DNA of 64,000 bases from an uncultured Prochlorococcus sp. GTDB lineage: Bacteria > Cyanobacteriota > Cyanobacteriia > PCC-6307 > Cyanobiaceae. How positions within the stretch are numbered: position 1 is the stretch's first letter; the number at the start of each line of letters is the position of its first letter. Of this stretch, positions 11,015 through 21,904 are shown one piece after another. The notes under the pieces were generated by a model. It saw nothing but the letters and a program-made list of their open reading frames with translations, ran no database searches and was not told where the DNA came from. The DNA lies in assembly GCA_902560875.1 (NCBI GenBank), contig CACENO010000002.1, positions 43,864 through 107,863 of the forward strand. The letters are read 5' to 3'. The translations under genes and the position numbers were made by a program.

Positions 11015-11911
11015 TTAGAAATCTGGAATATCTCTAAGCATCCAAAAACCGGCAAAGATTTGTTCCTCTGGTGTGCTTTGGACTGAAATGAATTGAAGTC
11101 CAGAGAGATGCGCCCTTGAATTATCAAGTGCTTTCGCCGCCTCCTTCGCAGTTTCTTTCGTCATCTCTGTCACAATCCAACGATCATCTTGCCCTGCTTC
11201 CAGAAGTAGTTGGTTTTCTTCTATTACTAATTTCACTGGGTCGAGGCCACCTAGCCAGCCAGCTAAAGCCAGTGCTCGAGTTTTGCTAAAGAGTCTTAAG
11301 CCTGGAACAGGTAGTGATTCTTTAAAGGTTCCTTTTATAGGAAGAAGTCCTCTGAACTCTATAGGCCATTCTTCTGCTTCTTGAAATATTCCCAAAGGAA
11401 GAGAAGCAAAAGTCCATGCATCTCCTCTAACGGCCTCGGGAAGTGGAACAGGTTGATTAAGGATCCTTGCTGGTGGTGGAGCTATTGGTCCTGACATATA
11501 GCCTTTTTGATTTGGATAAAGATCCTTTTCCCGTTGAGAAAGCCAATCTGCAAGTGCAAAAGTTCGACGACTAGAAATAACCTCTATTCCGACATTTGCT
11601 GCTGCCTTGGTAACCATAGTTTTCATGGATGTTCGCCAGCAACGAAGTCTTTGAGGTGCTTCCCACCCTTCTTCTAGGGCATCATTTAGTGCTTCTTTAA
11701 GCGCGACTGCTAGCCAAATAGAATTGACTTCTCCTGCAGGACATATCTTTTCCCATCTAAAGGCTTTAGCGCTTTTAATTTCCTCAGTATTAGTGATCAG
11801 GAGCTCCCAACGTTTCTTCCCGTCAGGCTCAAGGATCGGTCTTGAGTAGAAATCAAGCTCCCAATCTGCCTTGGAGGGTTGAGAGAACTTTTCTTGAGGA
11901 TCTGGAGACAT
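11015..11911 (-). CDS. Tab2/Atab2-like RNA-binding protein (DUF1092)
   Basis: DWELDFYSRPILEPDGKKRWELLI N-terminal motif typical of the cyanobacterial/plastid Tab2 family. Confidence 0.85.
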   Translation of the reverse strand: MSPDPQEKFSQPSKADWELDFYSRPILEPDGKKRWELLITNTEEIKSAKAFRWEKICPAGEVNSIWLAVALKEALNDALEEGWEAPQRLRCWRTSMKTMVTKAAANVGIEVISSRRTFALADWLSQREKDLYPNQKGYMSGPIAPPPARILNQPVPLPEAVRGDAWTFASLPLGIFQEAEEWPIEFRGLLPIKGTFKESLPVPGLRLFSKTRALALAGWLGGLDPVKLVIEENQLLLEAGQDDRWIVTEMTKETAKEAAKALDNSRAHLSGLQFISVQSTPEEQIFAGFWMLRDIPDF

Positions 11912-11914
11912 GTC

Positions 11915-13234
11915 TTAATTAAGTGGTTTTTGTTCTTTTTCTTGTTCTTTTTCTTGAGCCTTTTTCTGTTCTTGTTCTTTAATGACTTTGCGAACTTTTT
12001 CCGCACGTTCAGAAGCTTCTGACATTACTTTCTCCTTTTCAGCAATTAATTCACCAGGAGGACCCTCTAATAGAGCAGTATTTAAACTTATCCTTCCCCT
12101 GGCTGCATCAAGTTCTGTAATAAGAGCTTTTACCCGGTCACCTTGATTAAAAACTTCTCTTAAAGATCTAAAAGTACCATTAGTGATCATTGAATGATGC
12201 AATAAACCACTTATTCCTCCTAAATCAATAAAGAAACCATAGGGCTTAATGGCGACTACTTGTCCTTCTACTAGATTTCCGATCTCTAATTTAGAGAAAA
12301 GAGCTGCAATTGCGGCTTTCTTTTCAGAAAGCACTAGCTTTCTTGTCTCTGGATTTACCTCAAGGAATGCAACTCCAATAGTTTTACCTACAAGTGCTTC
12401 ATGATTCTCTCCATCTTCAAGTTGAGAACGGGGTATGAAGCCCCTAAGACCCTCTAAATCACAGGTAACACCGCCTCGATTGAATCCGTTTACTTTTACT
12501 TGAACAACCTTTCCTTCTGATTCGAGTTGTTGAACTTTTTCCCAACTTTTTCTTAGTTCAAGAGCTCTACAGCTAATAGTGACCATTCCATCTGCATTTT
12601 GTTCCCCTGTAACTAAAACTTCAACTTGCAGACCTTTTGGAAAACGCTCTTTGATGTTGGTTATCACACCTAGACCACATTCTTTTTTTGGCATGAAGCC
12701 TGGAGCTTTACCCCCGATATCAACATATACCCCATCACTATCTACATTTATTACAGCACCTATGGCTTTTTCCCCTGTATTACCTATAGGTTCATTTTCA
12801 TCTAAAGCAGCCAAGAAGGCATCTTCATCAAAATCAAAGTCGTCGACACTTCTTGTTTGGATAGTGCTTGCTTGATTGTTAAAGGGATTTAGCGATTTAC
12901 GTAATGAAGAAGATTTTTTTGATTGGTCTGGAGGCCCCAATAAGTCAGCCATGCTGACCCCCTCAAGGTCAGCATCATCAATGTTTTGCTCAATTAACTC
13001 TCCAGTATTGAATTTTGATTGCGTGTTGCCTTGAGGTTGACCTTGGAGATTGTGAGTGTTGTCCTGATTTGCATTGGTTTGCAAATAAGTGTTTTCGGCC
13101 TTTTCCTTAAGACTTTTCTCGTCTTCCTTACGCTTGATATGCATTACCTGCGGAGGCTTTCGTGAAGCCTCCGCAGGGTTTTGCTTGGAAGGTCTGTTTG
13201 GTCTGTTTGGCTGCGGAATGTCTGATCCGGCCAT
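11915..13234 (-). CDS. Protein with S1 RNA-binding domains (ribosomal protein S1 homologue)
   Basis: Repeated S1 units (GAVINVDSDGVYVDIGGKAPGFMPKKE; GQVVAIKPYGFFIDLGGISGLLHHS); low-complexity N- and C-termini. Confidence 0.88.
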   Translation of the reverse strand: MAGSDIPQPNRPNRPSKQNPAEASRKPPQVMHIKRKEDEKSLKEKAENTYLQTNANQDNTHNLQGQPQGNTQSKFNTGELIEQNIDDADLEGVSMADLLGPPDQSKKSSSLRKSLNPFNNQASTIQTRSVDDFDFDEDAFLAALDENEPIGNTGEKAIGAVINVDSDGVYVDIGGKAPGFMPKKECGLGVITNIKERFPKGLQVEVLVTGEQNADGMVTISCRALELRKSWEKVQQLESEGKVVQVKVNGFNRGGVTCDLEGLRGFIPRSQLEDGENHEALVGKTIGVAFLEVNPETRKLVLSEKKAAIAALFSKLEIGNLVEGQVVAIKPYGFFIDLGGISGLLHHSMITNGTFRSLREVFNQGDRVKALITELDAARGRISLNTALLEGPPGELIAEKEKVMSEASERAEKVRKVIKEQEQKKAQEKEQEKEQKPLN

Positions 13235-13305
13235 GGGGCCCTGTGGTCATTGATGGTCATTCTGACAGGCAAGGTTAATTTGTTTAAAGTCGCTGTGGTG
13301 ATGGT

Positions 13306-14112
13306 ATGACTTCTCAACCTCGGCGTTTCGATTATCTGAGCTGGCCAAAAGCTGAAGCAGCAGCCAAAAAGCATGGCTCAACCTTGGTTTGGCCTTTTGG
13401 GGCTTGTGAGCAACATGGCCCTCATTTGCCTTTGGCTACGGATAATCTTTTTGCCGAAACTATTTTAAAGAAAGTTTTGGATCGATTACCTAATGAATTT
13501 CCAATATGGAGCCTTCCTTCTCAGCCAATAGGCTTTTCTCCAGAGCATGTTTCGTTCCCGGGGACGATATCTGTTTCGTCAAATTTGTTGTTGGATTTAG
13601 TTTTAGAAGTTGGCCAACAAGCCTCATCATTTGGTTTCAGAAGATTGTTGCTTTTTAACGCTCATGGAGGACAAATTGGTTTATTACAGGCTGCAGCAAG
13701 GCAATTAAGGCTGAAATCTCCAACAATGGCTGTTTTGCCGTGTTTTTTATGGAGTGGAATTTCGCAATTAGAAGAATTGATCCCTGTGAAAGAGAGAGCA
13801 GAAGGCCTTCATGCAGGTCTTGCTGAAACAAGCTTAATGATGTCTCTTGAGCCAGACTTAGTTGGTTCACTTAGGCCTTTAGATGGAGAGCACTTTTCAA
13901 AAGAATCTGTGGCCTCTCCACCAGAGGGATGGAGCTTGGAAGGTGCTGCTCCTTGGGCATGGCTTACAAAAGACTTAAGTGTTTCTGGAGTGATTGGAGA
14001 CAGTAGATCCTCAAATCAATCTTTAGGAAATCACCTTCAAGAGCTTCTAATTGACCACTGGGCAAGACTTTTGACGAATTTGATGGAGAGCGAATGGCCA
14101 CCAGTGACTTAG
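13306..14112 (+). CDS. Creatininase family protein
   Basis: VWPFGACEQHGPHLPLATDN and FNAHGGQIG metal-binding motifs. Confidence 0.9.
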   Translation: MTSQPRRFDYLSWPKAEAAAKKHGSTLVWPFGACEQHGPHLPLATDNLFAETILKKVLDRLPNEFPIWSLPSQPIGFSPEHVSFPGTISVSSNLLLDLVLEVGQQASSFGFRRLLLFNAHGGQIGLLQAAARQLRLKSPTMAVLPCFLWSGISQLEELIPVKERAEGLHAGLAETSLMMSLEPDLVGSLRPLDGEHFSKESVASPPEGWSLEGAAPWAWLTKDLSVSGVIGDSRSSNQSLGNHLQELLIDHWARLLTNLMESEWPPVT

Positions 14113-14211
14113 TTAGAAATATGAGAGCACGCTAAGGACTAACAACAAAAATACTAAATTTTCAATTTGGTGGTTAAAGTCACCCCTAATATTCAAATTT
14201 TTTAGAGATCT

Positions 14212-14940
14212 ATGCCGACTATCGAATCACCTGACGTGGCAGTGCTCGATCGTCCGGATGGATCTTTAGGTGAACTTCCTGATTTCACCACGGATACATA
14301 CAAGGATGCGTATAGCCGTATTAACGCAATTGTTATTCAAGGCGAACAAGAGGCCTATGACAATTATGTGGCTATTGGAACTTTGATTCCTGAACAAGCA
14401 GACGAGCTTCTCAAGCTAGGACGAATGGAACTTAAGCATATGAGAGGTTTTACTGCCTGTGGTAAAAATCTTGGTGTAACAGCTGATATGACTTTTGCAA
14501 AGGAGTTTTTCTCTAGGTTGCATGGCAATTTTCAAGAAGCTCTTTCAGAAGGTCATATAACTACTTGCCTTTTTATTCAGGCAATTTTGATTGAAGCCTT
14601 TGCTATTTCTGCCTATCACGTGTACATCCGTGTAGCAGACCCCTTCGCCAAGAAAATAACTGAAGGTGTAGTTAAAGATGAATACCTCCACTTGAACTAT
14701 GGTCAGCAATGGCTAAAGTCGAATTTAAAGAACTGTAAAGAAGAACTAATTCAAGCTAATAAGGCTAATCTTCCTCTTATTCGTTCAATGCTCGAGCAAG
14801 TATCTGAGGATGCAGCCGTTCTTTATATGGATAAAGAAGAATTAATGGAAGAATTCATGATTGCTTTCCAAGATTCTCTTACTGAAATTGGATTAGATAA
14901 TCGTGAAATCGCTAGAATGGCACTTGCAGCCATTGCCTGA
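14212..14940 (+). CDS. ado: Long-chain aldehyde deformylating oxygenase (alkane biosynthesis)
   Basis: Ferritin-like di-iron protein (GEQEAYDNYVAIGTLIPEQADELLKLGRMELKHMRGF); adjacent AAR. Confidence 0.96.
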   Translation: MPTIESPDVAVLDRPDGSLGELPDFTTDTYKDAYSRINAIVIQGEQEAYDNYVAIGTLIPEQADELLKLGRMELKHMRGFTACGKNLGVTADMTFAKEFFSRLHGNFQEALSEGHITTCLFIQAILIEAFAISAYHVYIRVADPFAKKITEGVVKDEYLHLNYGQQWLKSNLKNCKEELIQANKANLPLIRSMLEQVSEDAAVLYMDKEELMEEFMIAFQDSLTEIGLDNREIARMALAAIA

Positions 14941-15087
14941 AGCAATTTCTATTCAAAATTCAACATCTCATGATTGGTTTCTACTGATTAACTAGATTTT
15001 TAGAAACCACTTTCAGGGATCACGATGAGCTAGCCTCCGATGCCACGGATAAGGCATTTATTTCCGATTATTCGTTCTTAGTTAGCA

Positions 15088-16128
15088 ATGTTTGGATTAA
15101 TCGGACACTCGACGAGCTTTAAGGAAGCCAGGCTAAAGGCTATGGAGCTTGGATACGAGCACATTGCCGAAGGTGATTTAGATGTATGGTGCAGCGCTCC
15201 TCCTCAGTTGGTGGAGCATGTAAAGGTAGTAAGTCGTACTGGCAAGGTTATTGAAGGGGCATATATCGATTCATGCTTTGTTCCTGAAATGCTCGGTCGC
15301 TTTAAAACTGCAAGAAGAAAGGTGCTAAATGCTATGGAATTAGCTCAAAAAAAAGGAATTAATATCACTGCCTTAGGAGGCTTCACCTCAATAATTTTTG
15401 AGAATTTTAATCTTCTACAGCATCAACATGTCAGGAATACAACCCTTGAGTGGGACCGGTTTACGACAGGTAATACCCACACAGCGTGGGTTATTTGCAG
15501 ACAACTTGAAATTAATGCTCCAACATTAGGAATTGACTTGAAAAAGGCTCGAGTCGCTGTTGTTGGTGCCTCAGGTGATATTGGTAGTGCAGTCTGTAGA
15601 TGGTTGTCAGGGAGGACAGGAGTAGCTGAATTGCTTTTGGTCGCAAGACAGCAGCAACCCCTTATTGATCTTCAGAATGATTTAGGAGGAGGAAGAATAC
15701 TTAGCCTTGATGAGGCTTTGCCTGAGGCTGATGCAATTATCTGGGTAGCCAGTATGCCTAGAACTCTTGAAGTGGATACAACGAAACTTAGGAATCCTTG
15801 TCTAATGATCGATGGTGGATACCCCAAAAACCTAAATCAAAAGTTTTCTGGAGAAGGAGTGGAAGTTTTAAAGGGTGGAATTGTTGAGTTCTTTGATGAC
15901 ATTGGATGGAACATGATGGAGATTGCAGAAATGGAGAAACCTCAAAGGCAAATGTTTGCTTGTTTTGCAGAGGCCATGCTGCTCGAATTTGAAAATTGCC
16001 ATACGAATTTCAGCTGGGGTCGTAATAACATCACTCTTGAAAAGATGGACTTTATTGGTGAATCTTCTGTTAGGAATGGATTCTCTACACTCAATCTCAA
16101 TGGCATGTTTCAGGCTGCTGCTGCCTGA
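15088..16128 (+). CDS. aar: Long-chain acyl-ACP reductase
   Basis: [46 protein letters not shown](P)-binding [18 protein letters not shown]. Confidence 0.96.
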   Translation: MFGLIGHSTSFKEARLKAMELGYEHIAEGDLDVWCSAPPQLVEHVKVVSRTGKVIEGAYIDSCFVPEMLGRFKTARRKVLNAMELAQKKGINITALGGFTSIIFENFNLLQHQHVRNTTLEWDRFTTGNTHTAWVICRQLEINAPTLGIDLKKARVAVVGASGDIGSAVCRWLSGRTGVAELLLVARQQQPLIDLQNDLGGGRILSLDEALPEADAIIWVASMPRTLEVDTTKLRNPCLMIDGGYPKNLNQKFSGEGVEVLKGGIVEFFDDIGWNMMEIAEMEKPQRQMFACFAEAMLLEFENCHTNFSWGRNNITLEKMDFIGESSVRNGFSTLNLNGMFQAAAA

Positions 16129-16158
16129 AGCATGATTTAAGTTTTTGCATTTTTCTTT

Positions 16159-17148
16159 ATGGCTCGACGTTATCTTCTGGAATTTGAGAAGCCACTCGTA
16201 GAGCTCGAGAAGCAGATAGAACAAATTCGAGAACTGGCAAGGGATTCAGAAGTTGATGTAAGTCAGCAACTACTTCAATTAGAGACTCTTGCTGCGAGAA
16301 GAAGAGAAGAGATTTTTCAAGGCTTAACTCCTGCTCAAAAGATTCAAGTGGCTCGCCACCCTCAAAGACCAAGCACTTTGGATTACATCCAAATGTTTTG
16401 TGATGATTGGGTTGAGTTACATGGGGATCGTAATGGAAGTGATGACAAGGCCTTAATTGGCGGCATTGGACGTATAGGAAACAGGCCTGTTCTCTTGTTA
16501 GGCCAGCAGAAGGGACGAGACACCAAGGAGAATGTTGCAAGAAACTTTGGCATGGCCACTCCCGGGGGCTATCGCAAAGCATTGAGATTAATGAAGCATG
16601 CTGATCGATTTAAATTGCCGATTATTTCTTTTATTGATACACCAGGCGCTTATGCAGGTGTCCTGGCAGAGGAACAAGGTCAGGGGGAAGCAATAGCAGT
16701 AAACCTTCGAGAAATGTTTAGATTACGTGTCCCAATTATTGCGACTGTTATTGGAGAAGGAGGTTCTGGAGGAGCCTTAGGTATTGGTGTGGCAGATAGG
16801 TTGTTGATGTTTGAGCATAGTGTTTATACCGTTGCAAGTCCTGAAGCATGTGCTTCTATTTTGTGGAGGGATGCTGCAAAAGCTCCCGAAGCAGCATCTG
16901 CTCTAAAAATAACTGGACCTGATCTCCTGAGTCTTGGAGTAGTTGATGAGGTCTTAAAAGAACCAGCAGGTGGTAATAATTGGGCCCCTCTCCAAGCAGG
17001 GGAGACATTAAAACAAGCCCTAAACAAACATCTTGATGAATTATTGAAATTGTCTATTGAGCAACTTAGAGAAGCTCGTTATCGAAAGTTCAGATCTATG
17101 GGCAGGGTTTTAGATCAAAGTCCGGCAGAGAAAGGTTTGAGTAACTAG
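16159..17148 (+). CDS. accA: Acetyl-CoA carboxylase carboxyltransferase subunit alpha
   Basis: [51 protein letters not shown]. Confidence 0.97.
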   Translation: MARRYLLEFEKPLVELEKQIEQIRELARDSEVDVSQQLLQLETLAARRREEIFQGLTPAQKIQVARHPQRPSTLDYIQMFCDDWVELHGDRNGSDDKALIGGIGRIGNRPVLLLGQQKGRDTKENVARNFGMATPGGYRKALRLMKHADRFKLPIISFIDTPGAYAGVLAEEQGQGEAIAVNLREMFRLRVPIIATVIGEGGSGGALGIGVADRLLMFEHSVYTVASPEACASILWRDAAKAPEAASALKITGPDLLSLGVVDEVLKEPAGGNNWAPLQAGETLKQALNKHLDELLKLSIEQLREARYRKFRSMGRVLDQSPAEKGLSN

Positions 17149-17174
17149 AGTCTTGACTCTTAGCACTTATTGAA

Positions 17175-17882
17175 TTGGGAACAGCTTTAATTACTGGAGC
17201 ATCAAGGGGTATAGGAAAAGCAACGGCTGAGTTATTTGCTCATGCTGGTTGGGATCTTTTGCTAGTAGCTCGTTGTGAAAACTCTTTGAAATCATTGTCG
17301 GAAGAGCTTTCGAGGACGGGGCGAAGTGTTCTCTACAAATCCATAGACCTATCTGATTCGGCAGCTATAACAACTGGGCTTTCGGAGTTACTTGATAAAG
17401 ACTATGTACCATCAGTTTTGATTAATAACGCTGGTGTTGCATGGACTGGCGACCTTTTGTCAATGCCCCTTCCCCGATGGGAGTGGATGTTACAGATGAA
17501 TTTAACAAGTGTTTTTCAGATTTGTTCTGCTGTTGTTCCCCTTATGAGATCTAAAGGAGGATTAGTTATTAATGTCAGTAGTCATGCTTCAAGGAATGCT
17601 TTCCCTAAATGGGGCTCTTATTGCACAACAAAGGCTGCTTTAGCGAGCTTTACGAGATGCCTTGCTGAGGAAGAGCGTAAGAATAGAATTCGCGCGACTA
17701 CATTAACTTTAGGTTCAGTTAATTCATCACTGTGGGATACAGAAACTGTACAAAGTGATTTTGATAGAACTGCCATGCTTTCCGTTAAGCAGGTGGCGTC
17801 TGAGATTCTTCATTTGGCGGAACAACCTTCTAACCAGATAATAGAAGACCTAACTCTGATGCCATCAGGTGGGGCTTTCTAG
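17175..17882 (+). CDS. Short-chain dehydrogenase/reductase
   Basis: TGASRGIGKATAE, NNAGVA, YCTTK motif; likely TTG start. Confidence 0.9.
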   Translation: MGTALITGASRGIGKATAELFAHAGWDLLLVARCENSLKSLSEELSRTGRSVLYKSIDLSDSAAITTGLSELLDKDYVPSVLINNAGVAWTGDLLSMPLPRWEWMLQMNLTSVFQICSAVVPLMRSKGGLVINVSSHASRNAFPKWGSYCTTKAALASFTRCLAEEERKNRIRATTLTLGSVNSSLWDTETVQSDFDRTAMLSVKQVASEILHLAEQPSNQIIEDLTLMPSGGAF

Positions 17883-18136
17883 CTGTCTAATACTTTAAGA
17901 CTTGTTCCTAAAAAAAACTTAGTAAAAATAATATTGAATTTAGTTTACAGTTAAGTAAAAAGATTTAATTGGATAACTTGACCTTTTATTTCAAAAGTTA
18001 GACATTTATTACTTTCTACTTCTGCTAACTATCAGTAAATTGATTAGTTTGAGAGTGAAATCTACATTGAGTTCAGCTGCTCATTGTTTTTGGCTTAGAT
18101 TGTAAATGCCTGTTGAATATAGAATTTAAGAAAATA

Positions 18137-18820
18137 TTATTTTAAATTGTTTATTCTTCTAACTTCTTCTACAAGTTCTCTGACAAGCTTCAAATCTTTG
18201 ACTCCTGGTTCTATTTCTAGTCGACTAGAAGCATCTAGACCAAAAGGATCGACGTGTTTGAAAACCTCTTCAATCCATTCTGCTGAAATGCCTCCAGCTA
18301 GCCACCAAGGGAGATTTAATTTGGCCTGACGAATCCACTCAAGAGGAAGGCGTTTGCCACTTCCTCCAAGTCCTTTTGAACTCCATGCATCTAAAAGCAA
18401 TGCATCAACACTTTCTTGGTAAAGATTAGTTTTTTCTAGATCTTCAGGTTTTTGTATCCTGATAGCTTTCCACCATTGAATATTTGGGTATTTGTTACGC
18501 AATTCTTTACAGCGACTTTGAGATTCCTTCCCATGTAATTGGACTACCGTTGGCCCTTCCTTTTCTTGGATTCCACGATCAATTTCAGCATCATTTAAAT
18601 CAGCTATGACCCAAACACGATCAACGTTTGGGCAAGAACAATGAATTTGAGCAAAAAGCTCTCTTCTTTTTTGCTCTGTTACAAAACGTGGGGAGCCTTC
18701 GACTCCAATAACTCCAATGGCCTCCACGCCAATTTCAGTAATTGCTTTGGCTTGGTTAATATCTGTTATTCCACAGATCTTTATTGAGGTGGATCTTTGA
18801 TGTCCCATTTTGAAAGTCAT
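18137..18820 (-). CDS. trpF: Phosphoribosylanthranilate isomerase
   Basis: IKICGITDINQAKAI, VQLHGKE, LAGGISAEWIEE, GLDASSRLE. Confidence 0.95.
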   Translation of the reverse strand: MTFKMGHQRSTSIKICGITDINQAKAITEIGVEAIGVIGVEGSPRFVTEQKRRELFAQIHCSCPNVDRVWVIADLNDAEIDRGIQEKEGPTVVQLHGKESQSRCKELRNKYPNIQWWKAIRIQKPEDLEKTNLYQESVDALLLDAWSSKGLGGSGKRLPLEWIRQAKLNLPWWLAGGISAEWIEEVFKHVDPFGLDASSRLEIEPGVKDLKLVRELVEEVRRINNLK

Positions 18821-18879
18821 TAGAGAGCGTCCTTTTTAGGATTGGTTGACTATCGACTATTGGTTATTTACCAAGCTAT

Positions 18880-20124
18880 ATGGAGGAAAAGTTGGAAAGC
18901 TGGGAATTACTGAGAATTAAAGGGATTCCCTTGCGAATTCATCCCAGTTGGTTTGTTATCTTGTTTCTTTTTACTTGGACGGCCCAGGGACAGCTTTCTA
19001 ATGCTGTGGATTCACCATTATTGAGATGGGGGCTTGGGTTTATATCATCTCTGCTTTTGTTTGCTTCGGTTCTCCTACATGAACTTGGCCATTCGTTTAT
19101 GGCTTTACGTGAGGGAGTTAAGGTTCGAAGCATTACCCTTTTCCTGTTAGGCGGCGTTGCCCGGGTTGAAAGAGAATGTTCAACGGCAATGGGATCACTT
19201 CGAGTTGCAATCGCAGGACCTTTAGTTAGTTTTTTCTTGGCAATAATCTTTTTAAGGTCAGCTCAATCTATTGAAGAAATAAGTCCAATAGTTTCAAAAA
19301 TTTTTGAACAATTAGGCTCATTAAATCTAGTTTTGGCAATTTTTAACTTATTACCCGGACTACCTTTGGATGGTGGAGTGATTTTAAAGGCATTAGTTTG
19401 GCACATCACAGGTAGTCAAAGAAGAGGATTAAAGGTTGCTACAGCAACAGGATGTGCATTATCTCTTTTTGCAATTTTCTTTGGCACTGTTATCTGTATT
19501 CAAGGTGGTGGTTTAGGAGGACTTTGGCTTGTCATGCTTGGGTGGTTTGGGTTTGCTGCATCAAGATCGCAAAACCAGATTTTGACTTTGCAGAAAGCTT
19601 TGATTGATTTACATGTTTCTCAGTCAATTAGCCGACATTTTAGAGTGTTCGAAGAAGATCAACCTCTAAGGAGACTTAGTGAGATACGTTTATCTTCAAG
19701 CAATGAAAAGAAGATACCTGAATGGGTTTTAGTGTGTCGATTAGGTCGCTGGATAGGGTATGTAAATGATGAAGTATTAAAAAATTTACCTGTTCAATAT
19801 TGGGATAAACATATTTTGAAAGATTACACAAAACCATTAAATGAATTGCCTTCTATTGGAGAGAAGGCATCACTTTGGGAAGCTGTTATTGCTTTAGAGA
19901 AATCGAGACAAGGCCGACTACTTGTATTTAATCTTGCTGGCTTACCTTCTGGAACTTTGGATCGAATTGATGTCGGAGAGGCTGTCCTTAAGTATCTAGG
20001 AATGAAGATACCTAATGCTTTCTTAGAGGCAGCTCGCAACCAAAATTCATATCCACTTGGTTTAGGACTTCCTGAAGCTGTAGAAGCAATGATTACATCT
20101 GGTTTGATAGATCATCAAACGTAA
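18880..20124 (+). CDS. M50 (site-2 protease-type) zinc metalloprotease
   Basis: HELGHSFMA (HExxH), NLLPGLPLDGG motif, multiple TM helices, C-terminal regulatory region. Confidence 0.92.
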   Translation: MEEKLESWELLRIKGIPLRIHPSWFVILFLFTWTAQGQLSNAVDSPLLRWGLGFISSLLLFASVLLHELGHSFMALREGVKVRSITLFLLGGVARVERECSTAMGSLRVAIAGPLVSFFLAIIFLRSAQSIEEISPIVSKIFEQLGSLNLVLAIFNLLPGLPLDGGVILKALVWHITGSQRRGLKVATATGCALSLFAIFFGTVICIQGGGLGGLWLVMLGWFGFAASRSQNQILTLQKALIDLHVSQSISRHFRVFEEDQPLRRLSEIRLSSSNEKKIPEWVLVCRLGRWIGYVNDEVLKNLPVQYWDKHILKDYTKPLNELPSIGEKASLWEAVIALEKSRQGRLLVFNLAGLPSGTLDRIDVGEAVLKYLGMKIPNAFLEAARNQNSYPLGLGLPEAVEAMITSGLIDHQT

Positions 20125-20884
20125 TTGGGGGGAGTAAGTATTCCAATGATCTAGTTTGAATTTCTTTTGTTACTTCTTGGTTTAACTCTTCTTCTTTCCA
20201 GAGAATATCAGGCCAACTTGACATACAGGCTTTTTTAAGTAGTTCATCTAAACCATCCCTTGGAATAGATAAGGCTGCAGGATTTGGGGCTTTGCTATTA
20301 AAAATTTCCATCCATAGATCTTTTGGAGGATCTAAGAGTATTTCTCCATGTTGCATAAGATGACCTTCTCTCCAAAGTTGAGCGCTTCCTATCCGTTTAT
20401 TTCCATCAATGTCAACAAGATCAGCCAAGGTTGAGGTCCCAAAACAATTTATTTTATTTGGATTACATAATTGATTTCCAAATTTGAGTGGAACGCCCAA
20501 ATTAAAAAATCCATTCACAAGCCAATTGCTGGCTAAGTAATAGGCCTCCTTCTTTTTGCGAGGAGGTGAACTCCAAATTAATGCATAGGTAAGGCCTCCT
20601 CCATGCAGGACAGCATTTCCCCCTGTTGGTCTACGAACTATCTGGATTTTTTTTGAATTAACTAGGTTAAGCCAATTTTTTGGGATTCCTTTTTGATTCC
20701 TTCCAATAGATATCCAATAACCTTCCCATTTGTAAAAGCGAAGAGCAAAAGATAGATTTAAATCTTTTCTAATTTTTTCTAGAAGTATCACATCTAATGC
20801 CATATTCTCTGGACCTGATAAATGCATTGTTGGGAAGACCTTTCCATATCTTTTAATGCTGCTTCCTGGATTTCTTTTATTCAT
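20093..20884 (-). CDS. Lipoate-protein ligase A family
   Basis: FYKWEGYWISIGRNQ, RRPTGGNAVLHGGGLTYALI. Confidence 0.88.
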   Translation of the reverse strand: MNKRNPGSSIKRYGKVFPTMHLSGPENMALDVILLEKIRKDLNLSFALRFYKWEGYWISIGRNQKGIPKNWLNLVNSKKIQIVRRPTGGNAVLHGGGLTYALIWSSPPRKKKEAYYLASNWLVNGFFNLGVPLKFGNQLCNPNKINCFGTSTLADLVDIDGNKRIGSAQLWREGHLMQHGEILLDPPKDLWMEIFNSKAPNPAALSIPRDGLDELLKKACMSSWPDILWKEEELNQEVTKEIQTRSLEYLLPPITFDDLSNQM

Positions 20885-21243
20885 TTGAATATTTGGTAAA
20901 TTCTTTTCTGCTCAAATGAAAATCTTGGATTCTCTCAACTCTATCTTAATCCTCCTTAGATAGGTTGAAAAGAGCATTATCTCTATTCCTATAAATCTAA
21001 TTATTTTTCTAGATGTAGAGCTTTTTAGTTGTTCTACTTTTCTTTCACAAATGACAAGTAATATATTTTTCAATGATAATCTTGAGATATTTATCTGTTA
21101 GCAGGAGGGAGCTCCATTCCATTTCAATCAATCTTTAAGATTTGCTTAATATTTTTAGTTGTATAGGTGTGACAGCCTTTTGCAAATAGTGGCCATTTAC
21201 CCACCTTTGAGTGGAAAATATATTTGCACTTCGAGTTCGCCTC

Positions 21244-21348
21244 ATGGAGCTCACTCCCACTCTTGATCTTGCAGGCCTTTGTTTGGTAGTAGTTATTCAT
21301 GCCGGGGTCTTGGCCCTTCGTCTTGGAATAAGCCTTGCTCGAGCTTGA
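21244..21348 (+). CDS. psaM: Putative photosystem I subunit XII (PsaM), 34 aa
   Basis: Read by eye; absent from ORF track. MELTPTLDLAGLCLVVVIHAGVLALRLGISLARA: one TM helix and a VLALRLG-type motif resembling PsaM VLAFRLS. Confidence 0.65.
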   Translation: MELTPTLDLAGLCLVVVIHAGVLALRLGISLARA

Positions 21349-21414
21349 TTTAAAGACTTTAGGGCTTGGCAAGAGGCTTCCTTTGCGATAGAAGCGGTTA
21401 ACCGTAGATATGCA

Positions 21415-21828
21415 TTGCCGCCTCTCTTAGCCGAGACAGGGCCTACTTATTCAAGGCGTATACGGCCAAGAAAAAGGAAAGCCAGGCCTTTATCTCCCAC
21501 TAAAACTAGGCTTGATGCTGCAACTGTTGCCTCGACTTTGCAGCTTCAGGAGCAGCAAAGGGATTTGATCTATAGCTTCATAGCGCTTGCAATGAAGCTT
21601 GGATTTCTCCTTATAGGGACTGCAAGCTTAGTTAAATTGGGAATAGCTTCTCATCAAAGAGTAGGAAGGTACGCAGAGCTTTCTAATGTTTTAGAAGGTG
21701 AAACAGCCCGATTATTAAGGCTTCAGGAACGTTTTGACAAACTTTTTACTGTTGGAGGAGATAGGCGCTTAATGGATGAACAGGATCATTGGATTGCTCC
21801 TGACCGTATAAGAGTTGTTTGGCGATAA
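21415..21828 (+). CDS. Hypothetical membrane-associated protein
   Basis: Intact ORF between psaM candidate and por; basic N-terminus, one TM segment. Confidence 0.7.
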   Translation: MPPLLAETGPTYSRRIRPRKRKARPLSPTKTRLDAATVASTLQLQEQQRDLIYSFIALAMKLGFLLIGTASLVKLGIASHQRVGRYAELSNVLEGETARLLRLQERFDKLFTVGGDRRLMDEQDHWIAPDRIRVVWR

Positions 21829-21904
21829 ATTCCATTTCTAAATGAGACGTTAGTTTGTTTATTCTTAGTGATTGACTTAAAAACACAGGATTAACTCATA
21901 GCAG

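Noticed and set aside
16157-16582. 141-aa minus ORF
   Set aside because: Antisense to accA
21124-21372. 82-aa minus ORF
   Set aside because: Antisense to the PsaM-like ORF; composition not protein-like
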